Source of the DNA: Bacillus pumilus | GTDB lineage: Bacteria > Bacillota > Bacilli > Bacillales > Bacillaceae | Reading direction: 5' to 3' | Length of the DNA stretch: 64,000 nt | Assembly (NCBI RefSeq): GCF_900186955.1 | Contig: NZ_LT906438.1 | Coordinates: 1,860,001 to 1,924,000 of the forward strand | Part shown: positions 27,870 to 36,958 of the stretch, piece after piece | Layout of the letters: every line of letters begins with the position of its first letter | Numbering within the stretch: position 1 is the first letter of the stretch | Translations under genes and position numbers: made by a program | The notes under the pieces: model-generated | What the model saw: the letters and a program-made list of their open reading frames with translations, nothing else | What the model was told of the DNA's origin: nothing | The model's database searches: none

Positions 27870-29369
27870 CTAGACGGAACGGTATTGTTCTAACCCGGCA
27901 TGGATGTCTCTTGTTTGTGTATAGATCTTTTGATACAGATGAAATAGATCAGCATATATACTTGCATGTTGCTGCTCTGGCTCATAGACAGCAGCTTGAT
28001 GAATAAACTGATCTGCACATGTCTCAAGCGATGGATACCAGCCGCAACCAACGGCGGCCAGCATAGCTGCACCTAAAGCAGGCCCTTGTTCATTGTCTAA
28101 CTGGATGACCTCAGCCTGAAAAATGTCTGCTTGCATTTGAAGCCATGTCCGGCTTCTTGCACCGCCCCCAATGGACACAATAGAATCTATGTATTTTCCT
28201 GCTTGCCGGAATAAGGCAATAGATTCATTTAACGAGAAGGTAATCCCTTCTAGCACAGCCCTGACGACATGCGCCCTTTCATGTCGGCTGTCTAAACCAA
28301 TCAAGCTTCCACGAATGGTAGAATCCGCATGAGGTGTTCTCTCCCCTACTAAATATGGCGTGAAGAGCAATCCATTCGCTCCTGGCGCGACATCAACTGC
28401 ACCCTCTAAAAGTGATTGGAACGATTCCTCTGGAGCCAGTAAATGTTTTATCCAGTTAAGGCTATATCCTGCTGAAAGGGTCACACCCATTGTGTAGTAA
28501 GCGTCTTTTTTTGCATGATGGAACAAATGCAGGTTTCCTTGAAGCTCTCTTTCATGATCCTCTTCGTAAGAGAGAATGACGCCAGATGTGCCAATACTGC
28601 ATAACGTGCGGCCAGAGGATAAAATACCAGCACCAATTGCTCCGCAAGCATTGTCTGCCCCGCCAGCAAAGACTTTTGCACCCTCTTCGATCCCCGTCTC
28701 ACGTGCAATGTGCGGAAATAGTGTACCAACCTCTTCCTCTGATGAGATCAGCGGCGGACAAATATGAGGAGGAATATCAAATGCCTGACAAATTTCTTCA
28801 CTCCACGCTTGCTCTCCAATATTTAATAACAAGGTGCCAGCCGCATCAGAATAATCGATATGAACAGAACCTGTTAATCGAAATCTGACATAATCTTTTG
28901 GGAGTAAAAACATGTCGATTTGTTGATCAATTTCTGGTTCATGCTCCTTTACCCATAATAATTTTGGCAGTGTGAATCCTTCAAGCGCTTGATTTTTCGT
29001 GATCTGTTGGAGCCGTTCCTCCAGTTTTTTTGTAATATGTGTACATTGCGCTGTCGTTCGTGTATCATTCCATAAAATTGCAGGGCGGAGCACCTCGCGG
29101 GATTCATTTAAAAGAACCAGACCATGCATCTGTCCAGAGAAGCTGATGCCCTCTACTTTCTTTGAAAGGACAGGCTGCCTTGCCATCAGTTCTTTCATCG
29201 CAGCCACTGTTTGCTCAACCCATTCCTCTGGGTTCTGTTCACAATATCCAGGTTTATCTTGAATGAGGCGGTAAGGCTTAGTGGCCTCGCCGCACACCTT
29301 TCCATTCTCATCGACTAATATGGCTTTGACTCCGCTCGTTCCAAGATCAATTCCCATCACATACTTCAT
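27870..29369 (-). CDS. xylB: xylulokinase
   Basis: 499 residues, FGGY carbohydrate kinase. N-terminal ATPase segment MGIDLGTSGVKAILVDENG, substrate segment EGISFSGQMHGLVLL, and the C-terminal nucleotide site SIGGGARSRTWLQMQADIF. It phosphorylates D-xylulose to xylulose-5-phosphate for the pentose phosphate pathway. It starts 35 nt after xylA on the same strand and is expected to be in the XylR-controlled xylAB transcript. Confidence 0.95.
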   Translation of the reverse strand: MKYVMGIDLGTSGVKAILVDENGKVCGEATKPYRLIQDKPGYCEQNPEEWVEQTVAAMKELMARQPVLSKKVEGISFSGQMHGLVLLNESREVLRPAILWNDTRTTAQCTHITKKLEERLQQITKNQALEGFTLPKLLWVKEHEPEIDQQIDMFLLPKDYVRFRLTGSVHIDYSDAAGTLLLNIGEQAWSEEICQAFDIPPHICPPLISSEEEVGTLFPHIARETGIEEGAKVFAGGADNACGAIGAGILSSGRTLCSIGTSGVILSYEEDHERELQGNLHLFHHAKKDAYYTMGVTLSAGYSLNWIKHLLAPEESFQSLLEGAVDVAPGANGLLFTPYLVGERTPHADSTIRGSLIGLDSRHERAHVVRAVLEGITFSLNESIALFRQAGKYIDSIVSIGGGARSRTWLQMQADIFQAEVIQLDNEQGPALGAAMLAAVGCGWYPSLETCADQFIHQAAVYEPEQQHASIYADLFHLYQKIYTQTRDIHAGLEQYRSV

Positions 29370-29404
29370 GTCTTCACTCCTTCAAAACAGGTCCGCTTCT
29401 TCAA

Positions 29405-30742
29405 TCAATCTTCTAACAAGTATTGATTTAACCGGGCTTTCAACTGTTCCTCTCTTCCCGATTCGTTACTGATTAAAGGGTGCTTGAGCGCATACTCTTC
29501 TAATGTATGAAAGTTTGCCTTTCCTTCTGAAATGTCACGGCCAATCCCTTCAGAAAAACTGCGATATCGGTGCTTGATCACATCTTCAAACACACGATCT
29601 TCTATGAGTCTATGAGCCACCCGCAATCCTTTTGCGAATGCATCCATGCCCGCAATATGGGCATACAAAATATCTTCAAGCTCAAAAGAAGCTCTTCTCA
29701 CTTTTGCATCAAAATTGAGACCGCCAGTTCCTAGTCCGCCATTTTGCAGAATTTCATACATGGCAAGAGTTGTGGCATATAAATCGGTTGGAAATTCATC
29801 CGTGTCCCAGCCAAGCAGCGTATTCCCTTGGTTCGCATCCACAGAACCGAGCAATCCATGTATTCTTGAGACGCGTAATTCATGCTCAAACGTATGACCA
29901 GCAAGCGTCGCATGATTGGCCTCGATGTTCAATTTAAAATGTGAATCTAGTCCGTATTGCTTTAAAAAGGCAATAGATGTCGCTGCATCTGCATCGTATT
30001 GATGAGTGGTTGGCTCCTTTGGCTTAGGCTCAATTAAAAATTGGCCAGTGTACCCAATTTCCTTTGCATAATCAACAGCCATATGCAAAAATGACGCCAT
30101 GTGATCAAGCTCTCTTTTCATATCTGTATTCAGCAGAGTATCGTACCCTTCTCGTCCTCCCCAGAAAACGTAATTTTCTGCGCCAAGTTCTTTAGCTGTT
30201 TCGATGCCTTTTTTCACCTGTGCGGCTGCATAGGCAAAGACATCTGCATGACAAGATGTTGCTGCGCCGTGTACAAATCTAGGATGCTTGAACATATTGG
30301 CTGTATTCCACAGCAGCTTGACTCCGCTATCTCGCATGTATTCTTTCATTCTTTCTAAAATGATGTCTAATTGCTGATTCGTCTCTTGAAGCGTATCTCC
30401 CTCCGGTGCAATGTCACGGTCATGGAAGGAAAAATACGGAACATCCAATAGATCAAACAGTTGAAAGGCTACTTCCAATCTAGCTTTTGCTAAATCCATT
30501 CCGCTATAGGAGTCCCAGGCTCTCTGCATCGTACCAGTTCCAAACATGTCTGTTCCATCAGCAGTCAATGTATGCCAATAAGCGACTGAGAAGCGCAGGT
30601 GATCTTTCATTGTTTTTCCGCCAATCATTTCACTTGGATTATAGTGTTTAAAAGCGAGTGGATTTTTTGATTGTTTTCCTTCAAATTGTATTTTTCCGAT
30701 TCCTTCTAAACTGTGTAACGTTTTCATATTTGAGTTGGCCAT
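29405..30742 (-). CDS. xylA: xylose isomerase
   Basis: 445 residues, TIM barrel. Signature segments include the catalytic His in [27 protein letters not shown], the metal-ligand Glu in [15 protein letters not shown], and [16 protein letters not shown]. It converts D-xylose to D-xylulose. AGGAGGAAT is a strong RBS. The control region with a XylR-like operator separates it from divergent xylR. Confidence 0.97.
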   Translation of the reverse strand: MANSNMKTLHSLEGIGKIQFEGKQSKNPLAFKHYNPSEMIGGKTMKDHLRFSVAYWHTLTADGTDMFGTGTMQRAWDSYSGMDLAKARLEVAFQLFDLLDVPYFSFHDRDIAPEGDTLQETNQQLDIILERMKEYMRDSGVKLLWNTANMFKHPRFVHGAATSCHADVFAYAAAQVKKGIETAKELGAENYVFWGGREGYDTLLNTDMKRELDHMASFLHMAVDYAKEIGYTGQFLIEPKPKEPTTHQYDADAATSIAFLKQYGLDSHFKLNIEANHATLAGHTFEHELRVSRIHGLLGSVDANQGNTLLGWDTDEFPTDLYATTLAMYEILQNGGLGTGGLNFDAKVRRASFELEDILYAHIAGMDAFAKGLRVAHRLIEDRVFEDVIKHRYRSFSEGIGRDISEGKANFHTLEEYALKHPLISNESGREEQLKARLNQYLLED

Positions 30743-30766
30743 CTTTTATTCCTCCTATGAATATAC

Positions 30767-30791
30767 TTTGTAAGTTGATTCAACAAACTAA
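30767..30791. promoter_or_regulatory. XylR operator upstream of xylA (imperfect)
   Basis: On the minus strand TTAGTTTGTT is followed after four bases by CAACTTACAAA. The left half agrees with the Bacillus xyl operator half-site; the right half (expected AACAAACTAA) is degenerate. It lies 25 bp upstream of xylA, where the repressor is expected to bind. Confidence 0.65.
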
Positions 30792-30956
30792 TGTTCAATT
30801 GATGATCAATCCACTTTGAATTTTCCATATTTTTTAGTTTTTTAGAAATATTTTCGTTATAATAAAGTTAAAATCATCCTTCTTACAGATTACATGCGTA
30901 GAAAAGCAGCTTTTTTCTTCACTTAATCTAAAGACGAAACAAATGGAGTGGATAAC

Positions 30957-32117
30957 ATGGATATCGCTGATCAGAACTTTGTGAAAAAAATAAATCAAAA
31001 GCTATTATTAAAAGAAATTCTCCAGCATGCGCCAATTTCTAGAGCTAAATTATCTGAACGCACTGGGTTAAATAAATCGACTGTTTCCTCTCAAGTGAGT
31101 ACATTAATGAAAGAGCAACTCGTCTATGAGATCGGTCAAGGTGAGTCTAGCGGCGGGAGAAGACCGGTTTTACTGATGTTTAATAAACGTGCTGGCTGCT
31201 CCATCGGGATTGATGTCGGCGTTGATTATGTCAATGGCATTTTAACCGACCTTGAAGGGTCCATCCTTCAAGAAGAACAGATCAAGCTCCCATCAAGCGC
31301 TCCTGATGTGACCATACGCATATTAACTGAATTAATACAGCAGTTGAAGGCCCAAATCCCCTCTTCCCCATATGGGCTCATAGGTATTGGCCTATGTATA
31401 CCCGGGCTAGTGGATGCCGATCAACAAATCGTGTTTACGCCGCATTCTAAATGGAAAAATGTTGACATGAAAACAACGCTCCAAGACGCATTCCAAGTAC
31501 CCGTCTTCATTGAAAATGAAGCAAATGCCGGTGCATATGGTGAAAAAATCTTTGGTGCCGCTAAACATTATGATCATTTGATCTATGCCAGCATCGGCAC
31601 CGGCATTGGAATCGGGATCATTATCAATCATCATTTATACAGAGGTGCATATGGCTTTTCTGGTGAAATGGGACATATGACCATCGACTTTAATGGACCA
31701 ACATGCAGCTGCGGAAACCGTGGTTGCTGGGAGCTGTATGCATCTGAGAAAGCCTTGTTTCAGTCCCTTCAAACAAATGATCAGCCCATCTCTCATCAAG
31801 AATTGGAAAAGCTGGCGACGTTAAATGACATGAAAACCCTCAATGCCCTGCGCAACTTTGGCTTTTACCTTGGGGTTGGTCTCACAAACGTCCTCCATAC
31901 CTTTAACCCGCAAGCGATTATTTTACGAAACAAGGTGATTGAAGCGCATCCAACGGTTCTACGTGTGATTCAAGAGGAGGTCTCCTCCAGGATGGATACT
32001 CAATTCAGTTCACATGTCGAGCTGCTTCCATCGTCATTAGGACACAACGCACCGGTATTAGGGATGACATCTCTCGTCATTGAAGCTTTTCTGCAAGATG
32101 CCACCCTCTCACCATGA
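30957..32117 (+). CDS. xylR: xylose operon repressor, ROK family
   Basis: 386 residues from the ATG at 30957, matching the known start MDIADQ; an in-frame GTG lies three codons earlier. An N-terminal winged helix (ISRAKLSERTGLNKSTVSSQVSTLM) is followed by a ROK sugar-kinase-like domain with the zinc motif CSCGNRGCWELYASE. It represses xylAB and xynPB until xylose binds. Divergent to xylA. A TATAAT -10 is present at 30858-30863. Confidence 0.95.
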   Translation: MDIADQNFVKKINQKLLLKEILQHAPISRAKLSERTGLNKSTVSSQVSTLMKEQLVYEIGQGESSGGRRPVLLMFNKRAGCSIGIDVGVDYVNGILTDLEGSILQEEQIKLPSSAPDVTIRILTELIQQLKAQIPSSPYGLIGIGLCIPGLVDADQQIVFTPHSKWKNVDMKTTLQDAFQVPVFIENEANAGAYGEKIFGAAKHYDHLIYASIGTGIGIGIIINHHLYRGAYGFSGEMGHMTIDFNGPTCSCGNRGCWELYASEKALFQSLQTNDQPISHQELEKLATLNDMKTLNALRNFGFYLGVGLTNVLHTFNPQAIILRNKVIEAHPTVLRVIQEEVSSRMDTQFSSHVELLPSSLGHNAPVLGMTSLVIEAFLQDATLSP

Positions 32118-32125
32118 CAGATTCA

Positions 32126-32168
32126 TAAATAAAAAAGACAGCTCTTACCGTGTTGTCTTTTTTATTTA
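32126..32168. terminator. bidirectional terminator
   Basis: Perfect 15-bp arms TAAATAAAAAAGACA / TGTCTTTTTTATTTA between convergent xylR and xynB, overlapping the xynB stop. Confidence 0.85.
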
Positions 32169-33769
32169 TCTGTTTCCTCATAACGGAAATAGTTGAAATC
32201 AGCAGGAAGACGCTCGCCACTTGTATCCTGGCACTGCATGCCGACAAATGCCCCTGTAAAAAATCCTCCTCCTCGAATGAAGTCATCAGATAGGTGGCTA
32301 GATTCAAATATCACATCAATTTCCTTCCAGTCTTTTTGATCAAATGAATAAGAATAGGTATATGTTTCTTTCTGAACGGTCACTTTTAAATACACATAGG
32401 TGACCTCCTCTGGAATGACGATTTTTTGTGCCAATGGCTGAGAAAAGGAAAGGTTTTGACAGGCAGATAATTCAAGAATTCGGCCAAGTTCCTCGTCATA
32501 TGTCACCTGAAGCGCTGTCCAATTTTCCGTATTGTAATAATTCACAAGACCAGCGCCTTGCTGAAAATTCTCTGGATAGAACAACACAGCTGTCTCTGCT
32601 TCAAAATAAAAGCTTTGCCAGCGCCTTGCAACAAAGGCTTGAGTAAACTTAGATGTTAGAGATTCGTGACCATATAACCTTAAATGCTGAGGTTTTTCCG
32701 TTAATGAACCGATCTGTTCAGTAAAAGGAATTCTTAATGTTTGAAAGTGTCTATTTAACGTTGATTCTTTAAACTCATCGACTGTATGGTAGGTAGGAGC
32801 AAAAACCTTTTCGTTGATCGCTGGCGCTTCAACCTCCAGCGCTCCTTCTTTTCCGCCCACAACATACGGCCAGCCATCCTTCCATTCAAGCTTTTGAATC
32901 GCTGTTTCTCTTCCTAAAGGACACCACCCTCTTTGCTGAAAAATAGATTCCTTGCTTGATTGAATAGGGCGGCCAGTGAGATGAGCGAGATACCACTCAT
33001 TTGTGTGCGTTTGAACAATGGAAGCATGACCGCATTTTTGAAGCGGATGTTCAGGTGAGTGAAAAGCACTTAAAATTGGGTTATCAGGATGAACCTCATA
33101 AGGCCCTTCAATCTGCCGGGAACGGGCAATTGTTGCCGCATGCTCGTATCTGGTGCCTCCTTCTGCTGTTAATAAATAATAGTAATCACCAATGTGATAA
33201 AGATGCGGTGCTTCTGTCAGTTTAATCGGTGTGCCTTTAAAAATGACCTTCCGCTGGCCAATGAGTTTCTTTTCCGTCACGCTATATTCCTGCAGGGCAA
33301 TACCTGCAAAGGAATGGTGCTTTTCCCTATGATCCCACAGCATATTTAAGACGTATTTCTTCCCGCTTTGGTCATGAAATAAAGAGGGATCAAAGCCAGA
33401 GCTATTAAGCTTCACTGGCTCACTCCAATCACCATCAACTTCACTTGCCGTCACCAAATAATTATGACCATCTTTAAATGGACCATCCACTACTTTGATA
33501 TCTGAATAAATAAGCCAAAACTGACCATCTGCGTAGCTTAGGCACGGTGCCCATACTCCGCCAGAATCAGGATTCCCTTTCATGTCCAGCTGCGACGTTT
33601 TTTGCAAAGGACGCGCGGCAAGCCGCCAATGCACAAGATCCTTCGAATGATAAATTTGTACCCCTGGAAACCATTCAAATGTAGAGACCGCCATGTAATA
33701 ATCTTCTCCTACACGGCAAATACTTGGATCCGGGTTAAATCCTTTGAGTACTGGATTGGTGATTTTCAT
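32162..33769 (-). CDS. xynB: beta-xylosidase, GH43
   Basis: 535 residues without signal peptide, so intracellular. The five-bladed GH43 domain begins with [21 protein letters not shown], in which Asp14 is the general base; the acid Glu is in [15 protein letters not shown]. The C-terminal part (from about 330) is the GH43 beta-sandwich accessory domain. It releases xylose from imported xylooligosaccharides. It follows xynP by 23 nt and should share its XylR/CcpA-controlled transcript. Confidence 0.95.
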   Translation of the reverse strand: MKITNPVLKGFNPDPSICRVGEDYYMAVSTFEWFPGVQIYHSKDLVHWRLAARPLQKTSQLDMKGNPDSGGVWAPCLSYADGQFWLIYSDIKVVDGPFKDGHNYLVTASEVDGDWSEPVKLNSSGFDPSLFHDQSGKKYVLNMLWDHREKHHSFAGIALQEYSVTEKKLIGQRKVIFKGTPIKLTEAPHLYHIGDYYYLLTAEGGTRYEHAATIARSRQIEGPYEVHPDNPILSAFHSPEHPLQKCGHASIVQTHTNEWYLAHLTGRPIQSSKESIFQQRGWCPLGRETAIQKLEWKDGWPYVVGGKEGALEVEAPAINEKVFAPTYHTVDEFKESTLNRHFQTLRIPFTEQIGSLTEKPQHLRLYGHESLTSKFTQAFVARRWQSFYFEAETAVLFYPENFQQGAGLVNYYNTENWTALQVTYDEELGRILELSACQNLSFSQPLAQKIVIPEEVTYVYLKVTVQKETYTYSYSFDQKDWKEIDVIFESSHLSDDFIRGGGFFTGAFVGMQCQDTSGERLPADFNYFRYEETDK

Positions 33770-33792
33770 TCAACTTCCTCCTCTTTCACGAC

Positions 33793-35184
33793 CTACATTT
33801 TAAAATCATCCATATGATCGATATATACTTGATCCCTATTCTCAAGCTCCCTCACGACTTTTTGGTGTTCTTCTTCATCTAGATTATAAAAATTAATATC
33901 AATCATCGCTAAAATCAGTAAGCATACAGGAATCACTGTTACCGTGATTAAAATGCCAAGCAATGCTTCTGGCGTCTGCACTTGGTTTGCAACATAGCCA
34001 AATCGATCGAGTACAAGCCCCGGAACAATCCCGCCTAATGCCATCCCAAATTTAAAGAAAAATCCAATGACTGCGTAGATCAGTCCGCCCATCCTTTTTC
34101 CAGTTTTATATTCGCCGTATTCAACAGTCTCAGGAATGAGCGCCCACATGTAAGCACCCGCTGTAATACTCCCCGCAGCAGCAACAAGCCTGAAAATCAG
34201 TATTAAAGTGATTTGACTCGGCGGTATCACAAGTAAGGCAAGAAGACCTACTATATTCAGCGATAAAGAATAATTCAGCAGCTTTTTCTTTCCTAACAGC
34301 TTGTGCAGCTTCGGAATAAACGGCAGCACCATTAAAGCTGGCAGACTGCCAATGAGTCCGTACCATTTCACTAAATCTTCTCTGCCAAGGTTATACGTCA
34401 CATAATAGATCCCAACAGAGTTGCTGATCGAGTTCACACCAAAAATAATAATAAAGAAAATGCTTAATACAACAAGCGGGCGATTCACTCGTAATTGGAC
34501 AAAGATATCACTGAATTTAATCTTTTCCTCTGGCTTTTGAAGCGTGACACGTTCATTCGTGCTTTTAAAACAGAAAATCAGTAATGCGCCACCAAGAACG
34601 CCGAGAAAAGCCATCGTCATCTGCCAGCCAAGTGCTGTATTTCCTGTCGTATCACTTAAAAAGGTCGCAAGAAAAGGAACAAAAAAAGCAACAACTAGAC
34701 CACCTAGATTGGCAAACACCATACGAACGGACGTAATACTGACAACCTCTTGGTTATTTCTTGTCATTGCGGAAGTTAAAGCACCATAAGGAACGTTGAT
34801 GAATGTGTATGTAAGCGATAAACCAACATACGTGATATAGGCATAAATGAGTTTACCCATTTCGGAAAAATCAGGTGTTGTAAAGCAAAGAATGGCAAGT
34901 ACGACAAAAGGAAACGCACCGAATAACAAATAAGGTCTGAATCTACCAAAACGGCTGTTCGTCCGGTCTACCAATGCACCAATAAATGGATCTGCAAGCG
35001 CATCGATGGCGCGAACAACCAAAAACATCGTCCCTGCTGCTGCCGCTGATAAACCGTACACATCTGTATAGAAAAATAATAGATACGTAGAAACAGTTGC
35101 GTAAATCAAATTACATGCGAAATCCCCTGAAGCATATCCCACTTTTTCAGACATACGAATCTTCTTTAAATTCTCACTAACCAT
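33793..35184 (-). CDS. xynP: xyloside/oligosaccharide:cation symporter, GPH family
   Basis: 463 residues, about twelve membrane segments. Typical of the glycoside-pentoside-hexuronide family (MelB-like): KVGYASGDFACNLIYATVSTYLLFFYTDV, the cation-site region DALADPFIGALVDRT and GRFRPYLLFGA. It brings in xylosides with a cation. First gene of the xynPB operon, with RBS GAAGGGAGAAAG. The promoter, a perfect XylR operator and a cre lie upstream. Confidence 0.93.
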   Translation of the reverse strand: MVSENLKKIRMSEKVGYASGDFACNLIYATVSTYLLFFYTDVYGLSAAAAGTMFLVVRAIDALADPFIGALVDRTNSRFGRFRPYLLFGAFPFVVLAILCFTTPDFSEMGKLIYAYITYVGLSLTYTFINVPYGALTSAMTRNNQEVVSITSVRMVFANLGGLVVAFFVPFLATFLSDTTGNTALGWQMTMAFLGVLGGALLIFCFKSTNERVTLQKPEEKIKFSDIFVQLRVNRPLVVLSIFFIIIFGVNSISNSVGIYYVTYNLGREDLVKWYGLIGSLPALMVLPFIPKLHKLLGKKKLLNYSLSLNIVGLLALLVIPPSQITLILIFRLVAAAGSITAGAYMWALIPETVEYGEYKTGKRMGGLIYAVIGFFFKFGMALGGIVPGLVLDRFGYVANQVQTPEALLGILITVTVIPVCLLILAMIDINFYNLDEEEHQKVVRELENRDQVYIDHMDDFKM

Positions 35185-35259
35185 GAGCTTTCTCCCTTCT
35201 TCACTTAGCCTCTTCTAACGAACAGATGACGGAGGGCAGCAGCAATCAATACAGGGAAT

Positions 35260-35273
35260 ATAAAGCGCTTTCA
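35260..35273. promoter_or_regulatory. probable cre in the xynP leader
   Basis: ATAAAGCGCTTTCA; reading the minus strand TGAAAGCGCTTTAT fits the cre consensus except for the last two bases. It lies between the XylR operator and xynP, a usual place for CcpA repression. Confidence 0.5.
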
Positions 35274-35384
35274 ATTTGTTATAAAAATGTAGCTGAACAT
35301 CTCTTCCTTTCAGCTTAGCCCAAATGCGCAGCAAAACAGTCGAATGACAGAATCATCTCCTTCAATATAGGGATCAATACTTGA

Positions 35385-35425
35385 AATTCATCTTAGTTTA
35401 TTGACCAAACAAACTAAGATGAATT
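35385..35425. promoter_or_regulatory. XylR operator of xynPB, perfect 15-bp arms
   Basis: AATTCATCTTAGTTT (35385-35399) is exactly repeated in inverted form as AAACTAAGATGAATT (35411-35425). The core matches the xyl operator half-sites TTAGTTT/AAACTAA. It begins right at the -10 and covers the expected start of transcription. Confidence 0.85.
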
Positions 35426-35426
35426 C

Positions 35427-35455
35427 ATTTTATAAAATCTGATCTGACTTTTCAA
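35427..35455 (-). promoter_or_regulatory. xynP promoter
   Basis: TTGAAA (35450-35455), 17-bp spacer, TAAAAT (35427-35432) on the minus strand, directly next to the XylR operator. Confidence 0.7.
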
Positions 35456-35543
35456 TATATTTTGAAAAAATAATCCAAATAATCGATTTCTTGTCATTCA
35501 TCTTGTGAAATGATAAGAAAATCTGAAAGAATTCATTTAAAGG

Positions 35544-35697
35544 TTGCATTCAAGCTCATCCCATGCTATATTAATCAAGCGATGAGCTGAATTGTGTAAG
35601 TCGGGTAACATGTCTCTTTGAGACACACACGAATGTGGCGTGTGGTTATTCCGCCTCAATACGCAAAAGACATCTTCTTCGGAAGATGTCTTTTTTC
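35544..35697 (+). ncRNA. candidate small RNA with promoter and terminator
   Basis: A SigA-type promoter TTGCAT (35544-35549), 17 bp, TATATT (35567-35572) is followed by about 120 nt without an ORF and a strong terminator (AGACATCTTCTTCGGAAGATGTCT then T6). The predicted RNA starts near 35579 and holds a hairpin TGTCTCTTTGAGACA and a GGCG/CGCC dyad. No open reading frame with a ribosome site was found. I do not recognise it as a named sRNA. Confidence 0.5.
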
Positions 35698-35708
35698 TTA
35701 CCCTATTT
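35668..35708. repeat. 41-bp direct repeat, copy 1 (contains terminator)
   Basis: Identical to 35885-35925 except for one base in the terminator loop (C here, A there). The unit comprises the AGACATCTTC/GAAGATGTCT hairpin, T6 and CTTACCCTATTT. Confidence 0.9.
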
Positions 35709-35713
35709 CAGAT

Positions 35714-35885
35714 TGTTGACAAAGGGCTAAAATGATCTTGATTTTAGCCCTTTGTCTACTTTTTCAGCGTGATAGAAAACCTTTGCAATCTAGGAAGGAC
35801 GAGTACTGGCGCGGAGCGAATTTGACATTCGTGAGCACCAGCACGCAGGACTGACACCGAATGCGAGGGTTTGTCTACACGCTGA
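35714..35885 (+). repeat. dispersed structured repeat, copy A (probable structural RNA)
   Basis: About 170 bp shared in inverted orientation with 58073-58238. It opens with a long hairpin (ACAAAGGGCTAAAAT / ATTTTAGCCCTTTGT). The next part is enclosed by TCAGCGTG / CACGCTGA and contains AAACC/GGTTT, CTGG/CCAG and CGAAT/ATTCG pairings. It ends directly against a Rho-independent terminator. Differences from copy B are mostly compensatory, which argues for a folded RNA. It resembles in size and character the 190-bp repeated element described in the B. subtilis genome. Confidence 0.75.
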
Positions 35886-35925
35886 GACATCTTCTTAGGA
35901 AGATGTCTTTTTTCTTACCCTATTT
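35885..35925. repeat. 41-bp direct repeat, copy 2 (terminator of repeat and csaA end)
   Basis: Second copy of the 35668-35708 unit. The hairpin ends copy A of the structured repeat on the plus strand; the last 11 bases encode the final codons of csaA on the minus strand. Confidence 0.9.
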
Positions 35926-36247
35926 TTGTTCCATTCTCAACCGGTTCATCTGTCGCTAACAACACCACGTCTTCTTTTGACGGCATGCCTCCTAAGACAA
36001 GCACTTCTGATTTGAACCCTGCAATTCTTCTTGGCGGGAAATTAACGACCGCTACGATTTGTTTGCCGGTAAGATTTTCCGCTGTATAACGCTTTGTCAG
36101 CTGAGCACTAGATTGCTTCACACCAATTTCTTCACCAAAATCAATCTTGAGCTTCAACGCAGGCACTCTTGCCTCTGCAAAAAATTCTGCTTCTATGATC
36201 GTCCCAACGCGAATATCTAACGCCAAAAACTGTTCAATATCTGCCAT
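35915..36247 (-). CDS. csaA: CsaA, tRNA-binding-domain chaperone-like protein
   Basis: 110 residues, a single OB-fold EMAP/tRNA-binding domain ([43 protein letters not shown] ... [24 protein letters not shown]), the exact size of B. subtilis CsaA. It is a dimer reported to suppress export defects and assist SecA-dependent secretion; the same fold is found at the C-terminus of methionyl-tRNA synthetase. RBS AGGAGAGAG lies before the ATG. The C-terminal codons lie in the 41-bp repeat. Confidence 0.9.
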   Translation of the reverse strand: MADIEQFLALDIRVGTIIEAEFFAEARVPALKLKIDFGEEIGVKQSSAQLTKRYTAENLTGKQIVAVVNFPPRRIAGFKSEVLVLGGMPSKEDVVLLATDEPVENGTKIG

Positions 36248-36478
36248 CTGACTCTCTCCTCTTCATAAAAGGTAACGTAATCTATTGATTATTCATTGTA
36301 GCACATTCATTTTGTCATAGAGGAGGTTCAAAAAGCCTATACAGCGTTAAAATCACCTTTATAGTTTACATAATAAATTTATTGTCGTGTATTAAATGTT
36401 TGCATCCTGAAAATGAATTCAGTAAAATGGCAAATAATCCTACTGCTTCCTCCCGAATATATTGGGGAGGGTTCACAC

Positions 36479-36958
36479 TTGTTTACATTATCGGATATGT
36501 GGACGTTTTGCTGGTCGTTTTTTGTCATTCTTCCTATCGTTGCCATCCTGCATCAGCTTGGCCATATTGTGGTCGCGTGGATGTTTGGAGCAAAGGTTTC
36601 CTTTGCGCTTGGCAGAGGGAAAAAAGTGTTGAAAGTAGGCGTCGTTGAAATTAGACGAATCTATTTTCTAGATGCATTTTGCCACTATGAAGAAATGAGG
36701 AAAAACAACCGATTGTCGCACATTCTTGTCTACTTAGGCGGTTCATTATGCAACCTGCTCAGTGTTCTCATACTGAACACAATGATCGCCAATGATTTCC
36801 TGCCAGAGCACCAATTTTTCTATCAATTTGCTTACTTCTCAGTCTACTATGTATTTTTTGCACTACTGCCAGTCCAGTATGCAGATCATCATCCGAGTGA
36901 TGGGCAAGCGATTGTGAACATCATTCGGCACGGTGAACCATGCGACATCATTGACTAA
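36479..36958 (+). CDS. M50 site-2-protease-like membrane protein, catalytic Glu replaced
   Basis: 159 residues from a TTG at 36479 with GGGGAGGG 7 nt upstream; the in-frame ATG at 36413 has no RBS. The first membrane segment holds His25-Gln-Leu-Gly-His29, an HExxH site with Gln in place of Glu. Two further membrane segments follow, and HHPSDGQAIVNII near the end resembles the LDG motif that supplies the third zinc ligand in M50 proteases. The fold suggests an S2P relative that may bind metal but not cleave. The stop codon overlaps the end of convergent yndJ. I do not know a named orthologue. Confidence 0.6.
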   Translation: MFTLSDMWTFCWSFFVILPIVAILHQLGHIVVAWMFGAKVSFALGRGKKVLKVGVVEIRRIYFLDAFCHYEEMRKNNRLSHILVYLGGSLCNLLSVLILNTMIANDFLPEHQFFYQFAYFSVYYVFFALLPVQYADHHPSDGQAIVNIIRHGEPCDIID

